NCBI RefSeq assembly: GCF_021442385.1
Contig: NZ_MUZA01000014.1
Span: forward strand, 60,563 to 124,562
Direction: 5' to 3'
Origin: Micromonospora sp. MH99
GTDB lineage: Bacteria; Actinomycetota; Actinomycetes; Mycobacteriales; Micromonosporaceae
DNA length: 64,000 nucleotides
Shown here: positions 26,375 to 33,822 of the stretch, piece after piece
Layout of the letters: each line of letters starts with the position of its first letter
Numbering within the stretch: the first letter of the stretch is position 1
The notes under the pieces: model-generated
Seen by the model: the letters and a program-made list of their open reading frames with translations, nothing else
What the model was told of the DNA's origin: nothing
Databases searched by the model: none
Made by a program: the position numbers and the translations under genes

Positions 26375-27079
26375 ATGTCCGAGGCCATGCTCAGCAAGGT
26401 GCGCAAGCTGCTCGCCCAGGCCGAGGACCCGGCCTGCACACCCGCCGAGTCGGCGGCCTTCACCGCCAAGGCGACCGAGTTGATCGCCCGCTACGGCGTC
26501 GACAGGGCGTTGCTCGCCGTCCGGGACCCGACCACCGACCCGGTCGGCGACCGGGTGCTCGACATCGTCGCCCCGTACGCCCGGGACAAGGTGGGCCTGC
26601 TCGCCGCGGTCGCGGAGCCACTGCGCTGCCGCTGCGTCCGTCGCCGGCAGGGCAACGGGTTCGCGGTGCACCTGTTCGGCTTCGCCAGCGACCTGGAACG
26701 GGTGGACCTGCTCTTCACCTCACTGCTCGTGCAGGCCGCACACGGCCTGGCCGCCACCGCGGTGCCCGCGGACGACCATCCGGCCGCCTTCCGACGGTCC
26801 TGGCTCGCCGGCTTCGCGGAAGTGATCGGCGGCCGGCTCTGGGCGGCCGAGTCGGCGGCGGCCGGCGAGTCGGGCGGCCCGTCGGTGGCGCTGGTGCTGG
26901 CCGACCGCTCCGACCGGGTGCAGCGACGGCTCACCGAGGAGTACCCGCGACTGCGGACCGCACCGGCACGCCGGCTCGGCGGCACGGGCTTCGGCTCCGG
27001 GGCGGAGGCCGGAAACCGCGCACACCTGGGCGGTCGGGACCTGGACGGCAGCCGGGCCGGTCGACAACTCGACCGCTGA
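26375..27079 (+). CDS. DUF2786 domain protein
   Basis: The product is 234 aa from ATG 26375. The N-terminal SEAMLSKVRKLLAQAEDPACTPAESAAFTAKATELIARYGVD is the DUF2786 signature, a short helical domain of unknown role found in actinobacterial and phage proteins. The middle (LRCRCVRRRQGNGFAVHLFGFASDLERVDLLFTSLL) matches the part that usually follows DUF2786. The C-terminal Gly/Arg-rich end is probably disordered. Its stop lies in the first unit of the small repeat array at 27079. Confidence 0.85.
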   Translation: MSEAMLSKVRKLLAQAEDPACTPAESAAFTAKATELIARYGVDRALLAVRDPTTDPVGDRVLDIVAPYARDKVGLLAAVAEPLRCRCVRRRQGNGFAVHLFGFASDLERVDLLFTSLLVQAAHGLAATAVPADDHPAAFRRSWLAGFAEVIGGRLWAAESAAAGESGGPSVALVLADRSDRVQRRLTEEYPRLRTAPARRLGGTGFGSGAEAGNRAHLGGRDLDGSRAGRQLDR

Positions 27080-27176
27080 CCGCTCAGGCGGTTGTGGTGG
27101 CCGCGCGACTGCTCAGGCGGTTGTGGGCCGCGTGACCGCTCAGGCGGTTGTGTGGCCGCGCGACCGCTCAGGCGGT
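27079..27176. repeat. Four tandem mini-palindromes (ACCGCTCAGGCGGT)
   Basis: The 14-base unit ACCGCTCAGGCGGT occurs at 27079, 27108 (one change), 27135 and 27163, spaced 27-29 bases, with GTGG(T)GGCCGCG between copies. Each can form a small CCGC-TCAG-GCGG hairpin. The first copy contains the end of the DUF2786 stop codon and the last contains the stop codon of the minus-strand gene. It looks like slipped duplication of a terminator unit. Confidence 0.8.
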
Positions 27177-27689
27177 GTCTTGCCCGCGTGACACGGTGGC
27201 GAGATAGCGGGTGAGCAACTCGTGCCAGCCCGCAGTCAACGCCTTGCGGTACCCCTCGGCCGCCTCACCGTGCCGATCGAAGTGCCGGTGCTCCAGCTCG
27301 ACCCGCGTCCGTTCGGGCCCGTCGGGAAGGAACAGCACCTCGACCTCGCTCGCCTTCGCCGGGTCCGGCACCGGCACCCGGTCCGGGCCGAGCTGCCAGG
27401 CGAAGACCAGCCGCCGGGGCGGGTCCCACGTGAGCACCCGTCCCCAGTCGGCGCGGAAGCCGTACGGGCCGATCTCGTAGAGCATCCCGCCGGCCCGTGG
27501 CTCCATGCCCAGCTCGGCGAGGGCCTCCGGACCGGACCACGTGTACTCGGTGACCCACCAGTCAGTCAGCTCATCCGTGAAGACCGCGAACGCCCGCTCG
27601 GCGGAACCCGGGACGAGGAGGCTGCACCGTAAGGAGAACCGCTCCAGGTCCTGCCGGATGTCGGCCGGATCAGCCATCCCCTGTCCCAT
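27168..27689 (-). CDS. SRPBCC (AHSA1/START-like) protein
   Basis: The product is 173 aa from ATG 27689 (ATG 27677 is an alternative). Family features are FSLRCSLLVPGSAERAFAVFTDELTDWW, a Gly turn in AGGMLYEIGPYG, WDPPRRLVFAWQLG, and the RVELEHRHFDRHGEAAEGYRKALTAGWHELL end of AHSA1 proteins. These hydrophobic-pocket proteins bind small ligands or act as cyclases or stress factors; the ligand is unknown. The long upstream frame is antisense to the next gene. Confidence 0.88.
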   Translation of the reverse strand: MGQGMADPADIRQDLERFSLRCSLLVPGSAERAFAVFTDELTDWWVTEYTWSGPEALAELGMEPRAGGMLYEIGPYGFRADWGRVLTWDPPRRLVFAWQLGPDRVPVPDPAKASEVEVLFLPDGPERTRVELEHRHFDRHGEAAEGYRKALTAGWHELLTRYLATVSRGQDTA

Positions 27690-27852
27690 AGGCCCGGACC
27701 ATACCGGCTGATGCCTCGGTGTGCAGCTTCGCGAGGTGCCCGGTTCCAGACAGTGGGTTGCCGAGCCGTCACGGACGGGATGCCCCGCCGGAAAGCGGGT
27801 AACCGCGCCGAACGGCCCGGACGACCGGGTCGGCGTACGGGGGCGGGAGAGT

Positions 27853-29301
27853 ATGAGCGAGAACGCGCAGCAGCGGAATCCGGACCGGGACGTCAACGCC
27901 GGCGACCCGGACGTCCTGCTCGACATCCCGAAGGTGTCGGTCGACTCGATCCGACTGGTCGTCGACGGGCTGGACGCCGACATCTCGCTGCGCGCCCGGC
28001 TGGCCAACCTGCTCCAGCTCGACGCCGGCGTACGGGTCCACCTGCAGGGCGTCGAGCTGGACATCGACGGGGTGCACGCGGAGGCGCAGCTCCGGGTACG
28101 GCTGGAGCAGCTGGTGACACTCCTGGGCCGGGCACTCGACACGATCGACAACAACCCGCAGGTCATCGAATCCCTGGCCCGGGCGGGCAGCGGCGCGCTC
28201 GACGACGTCAACCGCAGCACCCAGCAGTTGGCCGCCGGCGCCGCCGAGGTCACCGCCCTGGCACAGCACTCCGGCGTACGCGACGAGCTGGCCCGCCAGG
28301 CGGGTGCGGCAGGCGAGTTGGGTGACCAGACGCGAGCACGACCCGCCCGCCCGGCCGAGCCGCGCCCAACAGAGTCCCGGCCCACGGAGTCCCGGCCGGC
28401 GGAGTCCCGGCCGATGGAGTCTCGGCCGGCGGAGTCTCGCCCATCGGAAGGTCAACAGCCGGAGTCGCACCGGGCGGAAGGTCAGCCGCCGGAGTCTCGG
28501 TTGGAGGGCCGGTGGCCGGTGGATCGGGCCTCCGCGCAGGCGCACCCCACCTCAGCGGGGCAGGGGTCCACGGGGCAGCAGCCGCCCGAGGGTCAGGACC
28601 GGCAGCAACCGGGGGGTGGTCCGGGAGGAGACCGACCCGCTCCGGCTGCTTCGCCTCCCGGAAAGCCCGCCGATCAGCCGGGTGGCTCGCCGACCGCCGG
28701 TTCTGGAGAGTTCCGGGCGTCCGGCGGCGGAAATCAGGGCGGTCAGGGCAGTGGTGGTGGCAAGCCCGCCGGGCAGGCCGCTGGCGGACAGGGTGCCGGT
28801 GGCCAGGGTAGCGGCGGTCAGGCCGGTGGTGGCCAAGGTGGCGGCGGTGATCAGGGCCGTAGGCAAGGCGGAGCCGATCAGGTCGAGGGCGGCAACGGTG
28901 GCGGTGGCCGGGGTGCGGATGGCCAAGGCGGTGGAGGCCAAGGCGGCCAGGGCGGTAGCGGCCAGGGCGGTAGCGGCCAGGGCGGTAGCGGCCAGGGCGG
29001 TGGCGGCCAGGGCGGTGGCGGCCAGGGCGGTGGCGGCCAGGGCGGCGGAGGCCAGGGCGGCCAGGGCGGTGGAGGCCGAGGCGGCCAGGGCGGTGGTGGT
29101 GGCCAGGATCGCGGCGGGCAGGCCAGCGGTGACCAGCAGGGTGGCGGTGGTGTTTCGAGTGGGGCGCATGCCGCAGCTCAGAGTGCGGCGCAACTCGCCG
29201 AGCAGGCGGGAGAGACCTTGCGGCAGGCCGGGCGCAGCGTGTGGGAGGCGATCCAGAGCGGAATGGCCCAGCACCGCCAACAGGGCCGCCACGACCAGTG
29301 A
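27853..29301 (+). CDS. Protein with conserved beta-rich N-terminal domain and extreme Gly/Gln repeat region
   Basis: The product is 482 aa from ATG 27853, with GGGAGAG upstream. Residues ~20-140 are a folded domain (LLDIPKVSVDSIRLVVDGLDAD, LDAGVRVHLQGVELDIDGVHAEAQLRV) which I recall only as a conserved actinobacterial domain of unknown role. Next come PAESRP/PTESRP five-residue repeats (~168-200), then ~200 residues of GGQGG and GSGQGG repeats, and last an amphipathic helix (~445-482: SAAQLAEQAGETLRQAGRSVWEAI). No signal peptide or membrane helix is seen. Possible roles are scaffold or condensate former. The repeat DNA is prone to slippage, so the length may vary between isolates. Confidence 0.82.
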   Translation: MSENAQQRNPDRDVNAGDPDVLLDIPKVSVDSIRLVVDGLDADISLRARLANLLQLDAGVRVHLQGVELDIDGVHAEAQLRVRLEQLVTLLGRALDTIDNNPQVIESLARAGSGALDDVNRSTQQLAAGAAEVTALAQHSGVRDELARQAGAAGELGDQTRARPARPAEPRPTESRPTESRPAESRPMESRPAESRPSEGQQPESHRAEGQPPESRLEGRWPVDRASAQAHPTSAGQGSTGQQPPEGQDRQQPGGGPGGDRPAPAASPPGKPADQPGGSPTAGSGEFRASGGGNQGGQGSGGGKPAGQAAGGQGAGGQGSGGQAGGGQGGGGDQGRRQGGADQVEGGNGGGGRGADGQGGGGQGGQGGSGQGGSGQGGSGQGGGGQGGGGQGGGGQGGGGQGGQGGGGRGGQGGGGGQDRGGQASGDQQGGGGVSSGAHAAAQSAAQLAEQAGETLRQAGRSVWEAIQSGMAQHRQQGRHDQ

Positions 29302-29327
29302 TCATCGTCTCGGTGCGGCCGACGCGC

Positions 29328-29406
29328 TTGATCGACTCGGGTTCGGAGATATCGGGGTATCCCGGTGGCCGCGATACCCCAACTTCGGCGAAAGCGAGTC
29401 GATCAA
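29328..29406. repeat. Long intergenic palindrome (TTGATCGACTCG type)
   Basis: Outer arms TTGATCGACTCG (29328-29339) and CGAGTCGATCAA (29395-29406) are exact complements. Inner arms GGGGTATC (29354-29361) and GATACCCC (29373-29380) are also exact. It lies downstream of the Gly-rich gene and before the tRNA cluster. It is the same two-stem architecture as 10062-10138. Confidence 0.8.
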
Positions 29407-29419
29407 CGGCCAGGCCGGG

Positions 29420-29520
29420 CGATCAAGGGGCCAGGCAAGCCGATCGCGGGCCAGGCAAGCCGATCGCGGAGCCAGGCGGGACGATCGCGGGCCAGGCGGG
29501 GACGATCGCGGGGCCAGGAT
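29420..29520. repeat. Degenerate ~20-bp tandem repeat
   Basis: About five copies of a unit close to GGCCAGGCAAGCCGATCGCG run head to tail between the 29328 palindrome and tRNA-Phe, becoming less exact to the right (GGCCAGGCGGGACGATCGCG). No reading frame here is credible. Region 29302-29590 otherwise holds nothing recognised. Confidence 0.6.
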
Positions 29521-29590
29521 GCGGCGGGAAAGCAGAACGCCGACCGCGTCTCCGCTGGTCGGCGCTCCTGTAGCCCGGCGAAAGGCTATG

Positions 29591-29664
29591 TGGCCAGGGG
29601 CGGGGTCGAACCGCCGACCTTCCGATTTTCAGTCGGACGCTCGTACCAACTGAGCTACCTGGCC
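29591..29664 (-). tRNA. tRNA-Phe (anticodon GAA)
   Basis: The 74-nt cloverleaf on the minus strand has acceptor GGCCAGG / CCTGGCC with discriminator A, a 5-bp anticodon stem TCCGA / TCGGA around CTGAAAA, and a T-arm with GGTTCGACCC. The 3' CCA is not encoded. Confidence 0.96.
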
Positions 29665-29763
29665 GCGTTGCTCGGCTCATGCTACCCGCCAACCGGATGA
29701 ACCGCTGGCAGGGTCACCTGCTCCGATACGCAGAACGCCGCGCGAGGCGCGGCGTCAGCGCTG

Positions 29764-29837
29764 CGGTCCTGACGGGACTTGAACCCGCGACCTCCGCCTT
29801 GACAGGGCGGCGAGCACTCCAACTGCTCCACAGGACC
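29764..29837 (-). tRNA. tRNA-Asp (anticodon GTC)
   Basis: The 74-nt cloverleaf has acceptor GGTCCTG / CAGGACC with discriminator G, as expected for tRNA-Asp, anticodon stem CCGCC / GGCGG around CTGTCAA, and T-arm GGGTTCAAGTCCC. It lies between tRNA-Glu and tRNA-Phe and is probably cotranscribed with them. Confidence 0.96.
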
Positions 29838-29868
29838 TAGCTTGTGTTGCTCCGGCTTGCGCCGGTCG

Positions 29869-29941
29869 TGCCCCCAACGGGATTCGAACCCGTGCTACCG
29901 CCTTGAAAGGGCGGCGTCCTGGGCCGCTAGACGATGAGGGC
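29869..29941 (-). tRNA. tRNA-Glu (anticodon TTC)
   Basis: The 73-nt cloverleaf has acceptor GCCCTCA / TGGGGGC (one G-U pair), discriminator A, anticodon stem CCGCC / GGCGG around CTTTCAA, and T-arm GGGTTCGAATCCC. It is first in the minus-strand Glu-Asp-Phe cluster. The region 29942-30095 upstream should hold the promoter. Confidence 0.96.
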
Positions 29942-30095
29942 GGCCCCGCCATCATTGCACATTCGCAACTTCAAGCGGACTTGCTCCCATCCGGCCCCGC
30001 CGGAGGCTTGGAAAGCATACGTGATGCCGGGCTGGTCGACAAAACCGGTATCGGTGGAGCCGCTGTGCACCGCATAACCGCAGGTCAGAGCCAAT

Positions 30096-30893
30096 CTAGC
30101 GGAGTCGGACGATGCCGAAGCGGTGCTTCAGGTCGGCGATCAGGTGCGGGCAGGCGGCGAGCGTCGCGGCCCGGTTTCCGCCCCCGTCGTGCAGCAGCAC
30201 GATGGATCCGGGGCGTGCCGCGTTGTGGACCCGCTTGGCGATCGTGGCGGCGGTCGGCTTGTCCCAGTCCTGCGGGTCGACGGCCCAGTGCAGCGGGCGC
30301 ATGCCGAGTTCCTTCGCCACGGCCAGAACCTCAGGTGTCCACCGGCCACCGGGTTGCCGGTAGAAGGACACCGGTGTGCCGGGGGACGCCGCCTGGATGG
30401 CCTTGTTGGTGCGTACCAGGTCGGCCTTGATGTCTGCCACCGGTCGGCGGGCGAGATCGAGGTCGTGCCGCCAACTGTGGTTGCAGAGCTGATGCCCCTC
30501 ACGGACGATCCGCCGGATCAGTTCCGGGTGTCGCTGGGCTTCGAGGCCTACGACGCAGAAGGTGGCCGTCACGTGGGCCGACCGCAGTTGGTCGAGCACC
30601 TTCGGGGTCCAGGCCGGGCTGGGCCCGTCGTCGAAGGTCAACGCCACAGGCTTTACGCCGGTGGTGCGCCGCAGCCCGGCTGGGAGCTTCGGCGGCAGCG
30701 GTCGCAGGGGCGGCTTCGGTGGCTTGGTGTGGGTGGCGGTCGGCGACGGTGTGGGCGTCGTCGGCGCGGTCGGGGTGGTCGACTCGACGGGTGGCGACCC
30801 GGCTGCGGCGTGGATGGTGCTGTCTGGCTGAGCGCAACCGGACAAGGCCAGCACCACGGCGAGGACGGACGCCAGGGCGGCGCGGGCTTGCAT
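30096..30893 (-). CDS. Polysaccharide deacetylase lipoprotein (NodB, CE4)
   Basis: The product is 265 aa. Start ATG 30893 is set by GGGAG 7 bases upstream and by a lipoprotein signal (LALSGC, lipid Cys20); the frame upstream adds a meaningless leader. A Pro/Thr linker (about 33-70) tethers the NodB domain. Its metal and catalytic residues are visible: Asp88-Asp89 in TFDDGPSP and His139/His143 in HSWRHD, then RQPGGRW and a LLHDGGG end. It probably removes N-acetyl groups from peptidoglycan or chitin-like polymer at the cell surface. It follows the regulator gene at 30968 by 74 bases. Confidence 0.92.
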   Translation of the reverse strand: MQARAALASVLAVVLALSGCAQPDSTIHAAAGSPPVESTTPTAPTTPTPSPTATHTKPPKPPLRPLPPKLPAGLRRTTGVKPVALTFDDGPSPAWTPKVLDQLRSAHVTATFCVVGLEAQRHPELIRRIVREGHQLCNHSWRHDLDLARRPVADIKADLVRTNKAIQAASPGTPVSFYRQPGGRWTPEVLAVAKELGMRPLHWAVDPQDWDKPTAATIAKRVHNAARPGSIVLLHDGGGNRAATLAACPHLIADLKHRFGIVRLR

Positions 30894-30967
30894 CTGTTCG
30901 CTCCCGGGGGTCGGGGCAGGCGGACGTCCCGACGGTAGTGGAAGCGGGTGGGGGACCGACAGGCCGG

Positions 30968-31750
30968 TCACGCCTCCCGGGACTGGTCCAGGGAGTCACG
31001 GACCGCCATCGCGAGCGAGACCGCCTCGGCCAGGTCGACCGGCCGGACCACCCCGGCGGGCAGGGTGTCGGCCCGCCAGCCGGGGCCGGCGGCGAGGATC
31101 AGCAGCGGGCGGCGGGGCGCGGCCAGCAGCGCGCTGAGCTGGGCCGGGTCGGCCGTGGCCCGGGTGTGTGACCAGAGCACCACGGCGGCCGGGCCGGTGC
31201 GGTTGACCGCCTCGACGAGGGCGGCCACCGGCACGCGGGCGCCCAGCATCCGGTAGCTCACCCCGGCCTCGGCGAGCGCGGCGGCCAACGCTTCCAGCGG
31301 GAGGGTGTGCTGCTCCTCGTCGGCGCAGGAGAGCAGGATCCGGGCCGGGCCGCTGGGCGCGTTGGCCTGGCTGGCTGCCGCGAACGCCTCCGACACGCAT
31401 CGGGAGACCAGGTGTTCGACCTCGATCAGGCCGGAGGTGGCGGCGTGCCGGTCACCGATGCCGGCGAGCACGGGGCGCAGCAGGGTCTCCCAGGTGGCGA
31501 CGACGCCGCTGGCGGCGATCGTGTGCGCGATGGTCTCGTTGATCGCCGCGGCGTCCAGGCGCATGGCGGCGCGGGCCAGGCCCCGGGCGGCCGGGCCGGC
31601 GCGGCCCACCGGGATGGCGCCCCCGCCGTCGCGCCCGGGCGGGCGGATCCGGCTGCGGGTGACGGTGTCCGCGGGCGTCCGGTCCGGTGCCTGCCGCGCC
31701 CACCGGGCCGCCTCGGCAGGGCTCACGCCCTCGGCGGTCAACCGCCGCAT
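30968..31750 (-). CDS. MerR-family/cobalamin-binding-domain regulator, N-terminal DNA-binding domain missing
   Basis: The product is 260 aa from ATG 31750. It starts inside what is normally the last helix of a MerR DNA-binding domain (MRRLTAEGVSPAEAARWARQAPD); bases just upstream still read HPADLARLET in this frame but overlap the end of idi. A four-helix segment and a B12-binding Rossmann-like domain follow, as in LitR/CarH light regulators. His148 in DEEQHTLP is at the lower cobalt-ligand position. In the upper W-x9-EH motif the Trp is His102 (RHAATSGLIEVEH). The position in the crt cluster fits a light-responsive carotenoid regulator. Without the HTH it cannot bind DNA in the usual way. 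Confidence 0.8.
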   Translation of the reverse strand: MRRLTAEGVSPAEAARWARQAPDRTPADTVTRSRIRPPGRDGGGAIPVGRAGPAARGLARAAMRLDAAAINETIAHTIAASGVVATWETLLRPVLAGIGDRHAATSGLIEVEHLVSRCVSEAFAAASQANAPSGPARILLSCADEEQHTLPLEALAAALAEAGVSYRMLGARVPVAALVEAVNRTGPAAVVLWSHTRATADPAQLSALLAAPRRPLLILAAGPGWRADTLPAGVVRPVDLAEAVSLAMAVRDSLDQSREA

Positions 31751-32316
31751 GGTTTCGAGGCGGGCCAGGTCGGCGGGGTGCCCGAGGGGCGCAGTAGTCG
31801 GTTCACCACCCCGCCCAGCCAGGGTGCGTACGACCGGGGGTCGCGGTCGAGTTCGGCCTCCAGGGCGGCTGGGTCGGCCCAGCGCAGCTCGGCCACCTCG
31901 TCCGGGTCGGGTCGCAGCGGGGCGGCGGGCAGGAACTCGCCGCGCAGGACGTGGTCGTACTCGAACTCGACGCGGCCGGAGGTCGGGTCCTCGGCGTAGT
32001 AGACGTAGACGCCCACCTCGGTCAGCTCGACCGGGCCGGTGCCCAGCTCCTCCTTCAGCCGCCGGTTGGCCGCCTCGGTCAGCGATTCGCCGGGTCGCGG
32101 ATGCCCGCAGCAGGAGTTGGCCCAGCGCAGCGGGAAGCGGGTCTTGACCGCGGCCCGTCGTTGCAGCAGCACCTGGCCGTCCGGGTCGATCAGCAGCACC
32201 GAGAAGGCCCGGTGCAGCTGCCCCGGTGGCTGGTGGGCGGCGGCGACCGTGGTGTCCCCGCGGGCCTGCCCGGCGTCGTCGACCAGCTCGACGAGGTGGT
32301 CCTCGCGGCTCGTCAT
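31738..32316 (-). CDS. idi: Isopentenyl-diphosphate delta-isomerase, type 1
   Basis: The 192-aa Nudix-fold enzyme interconverts IPP and DMAPP for isoprenoid supply. Catalytic Cys70 lies in ANSCCGHP; the Nudix region REELGTG-like is KEELGTGPVEL, and metal/catalytic Glu is in RVEFEYDHVL. ATG 32316 overlaps the crtI stop (ATGA). The last ~14 residues (SGTPPTWPASKPCGG) lie beyond the normal end and are read in another frame of MerR coding DNA, evidence of a deletion that joined the two genes. Confidence 0.94.
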   Translation of the reverse strand: MTSREDHLVELVDDAGQARGDTTVAAAHQPPGQLHRAFSVLLIDPDGQVLLQRRAAVKTRFPLRWANSCCGHPRPGESLTEAANRRLKEELGTGPVELTEVGVYVYYAEDPTSGRVEFEYDHVLRGEFLPAAPLRPDPDEVAELRWADPAALEAELDRDPRSYAPWLGGVVNRLLRPSGTPPTWPASKPCGG

Positions 32317-33794
32317 CGGCCTTCTCCGGTGATCCGGCCGGCGGCCAGTTTGCCGGAGATCAGCACCATCGGTACGCCCACGCCGGGCTGGGTGCCGGAG
32401 CCGACGAAGACCACGTTCGACAGGTCGCGGTGCAGGTTCGACGGGCGGAACGGCCCGGTCTGGAAGAGGGTGTGCGCGGCGGCGAACGGGGTGCCGGCGG
32501 CCATCCCCTGTTCTGCCCACTCGGCGGGGGTGATCGCCCGCAGCACCTCGACGCCGGCGCCGAAGCCGACGTACCCGCGCTCCTCCAGGGTGCCGATCAG
32601 TTGGTCGCCGTAGCGCTTGGTCAGGTCGCCACGCCACTCGAACGGCGCCCGGTCGAGGTTGGGCACCGGCGCGAGCACGTAGTAGGTGTGCCGGTCCGGT
32701 GGGGCCACCGACGGGTCGGTCCGGCTGGGGTTGGTCACCAGCAGCGACGGATCGGTCATCAGCTCGCCCCTGCGGATGACCTCATCGAAGGTGCCCTTCC
32801 ACGCGCGTCCGAAATGGATGTTGTGGTGGGCGATCTTCGCATATCCCTGTCGTGAGCCGACGTGCAGGACGACGCAGGAGGGTGAGTAGGTGAGGCGTCG
32901 CGCGGGAGCGGCGGGGAGCAGGTCCCGGTAGGCGACCGGCAGGTCCGGGTTGAGCACCACGACGTCCGCGGGCACGAGCTCGCCGTCGGCGGTGAGCACG
33001 CCGGTGGCCCGCCCGTTCGCGGTCTGCACCTGGGTCACCGTCGTGTCGTACCGGATCTGCACGCCGTGCTTCTCGGCCGCGCCGGCCATCGCCCGGGAGA
33101 CCGCGTGGATTCCCCCGCGGGGGAAGTAGACACCGGCCACCGAGTCGAGGTACGCGATGACCGCGTAGATGGCCAGCGCGTCGTGCGGGGCGAGCCCGGC
33201 GTACATCGCCTGGAAGGAGAAGATCCGCTGGGTACGCGGGTCCCGGAAGAACTGGTTGATCTTCGTCTGGAGGCGGCGGAAGGCCCCGCCGGTGAGCAGC
33301 TTGAGCAGGTTGCCGGTGATGAGGTCGGTGGGCGCGTCCAGGTTGCGCTCGATGAAGTCGGCCCGCTCCAGTCGCCACAGCTCCCGGGCGTAGTCGACGA
33401 AGCGCAGGTAGCCGTCGGCCTCCCGGGGCCCGCAGACCCGGGAGATCTCGGCCGCCATCCGGGTGGTGTCGGTGAGCACGTCGAGGGTCGAGCCGTCCGG
33501 GTAGTACGCCCGGTAGGCCGGGTCGAGCGGGGTCAGGTCCAGCCAGTCGCGCAGCTCCTCGCCGACCGCGCCGAGCGCCTCGGCGATGAGGTCGGGCATG
33601 GTGAGCACGGTCGGGCCGGTGTCGAACTCGTACCCGTCCACGGAGAGTCGGCCCGCGCGCCCGCCGGGGACCGGCTCGCGCTCCAGCACCGTCACCTGTC
33701 GGCCGCTGCCGGCCAGGTGCAGCGCGCAGGCCAGCCCACCGAGCCCGGCGCCGACGACCACCACCCGGTCCGTCCGTCCCGTCACCGTCCGCAC
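32313..33794 (-). CDS. crtI: Phytoene desaturase
   Basis: The product is 493 aa from GTG 33794, with GAGGAGG 7-8 bases upstream. FAD-binding VVVVGAGLGGLACALHLA is followed by ERE and PGGRAG, and the C-terminal FAD signature is FVGSGTQPGVGVPMVLISGKLAA, as in bacterial CrtI. It desaturates phytoene in steps to lycopene (or neurosporene) at the membrane. It lies in the crtE-crtI-idi operon, 28 bases after crtE. Confidence 0.96.
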   Translation of the reverse strand: MRTVTGRTDRVVVVGAGLGGLACALHLAGSGRQVTVLEREPVPGGRAGRLSVDGYEFDTGPTVLTMPDLIAEALGAVGEELRDWLDLTPLDPAYRAYYPDGSTLDVLTDTTRMAAEISRVCGPREADGYLRFVDYARELWRLERADFIERNLDAPTDLITGNLLKLLTGGAFRRLQTKINQFFRDPRTQRIFSFQAMYAGLAPHDALAIYAVIAYLDSVAGVYFPRGGIHAVSRAMAGAAEKHGVQIRYDTTVTQVQTANGRATGVLTADGELVPADVVVLNPDLPVAYRDLLPAAPARRLTYSPSCVVLHVGSRQGYAKIAHHNIHFGRAWKGTFDEVIRRGELMTDPSLLVTNPSRTDPSVAPPDRHTYYVLAPVPNLDRAPFEWRGDLTKRYGDQLIGTLEERGYVGFGAGVEVLRAITPAEWAEQGMAAGTPFAAAHTLFQTGPFRPSNLHRDLSNVVFVGSGTQPGVGVPMVLISGKLAAGRITGEGR

Positions 33795-33822
33795 GTGACC
33801 ACCTCCTCGTCAGAATCGCTCA

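Noticed and set aside
27079..27176. Possible CRISPR array
   Set aside because: Units are 14 bases with ~14-base near-identical spacers, so both unit and spacer repeat. There are no cas genes, and the stop codons lie inside the units.
28930..29110. CRISPR-like or VNTR DNA in the Gly-rich gene
   Set aside because: The periodicity is the 15-base GGQGG/GSGQG codon repeat in a single open frame with normal flanks, so it is coding repetition.
29591..29941. tRNA cluster as an integration hotspot with att sites
   Set aside because: No integrase gene and no duplicated tRNA 3' ends were found nearby; the flanking repeats do not match tRNA sequence.
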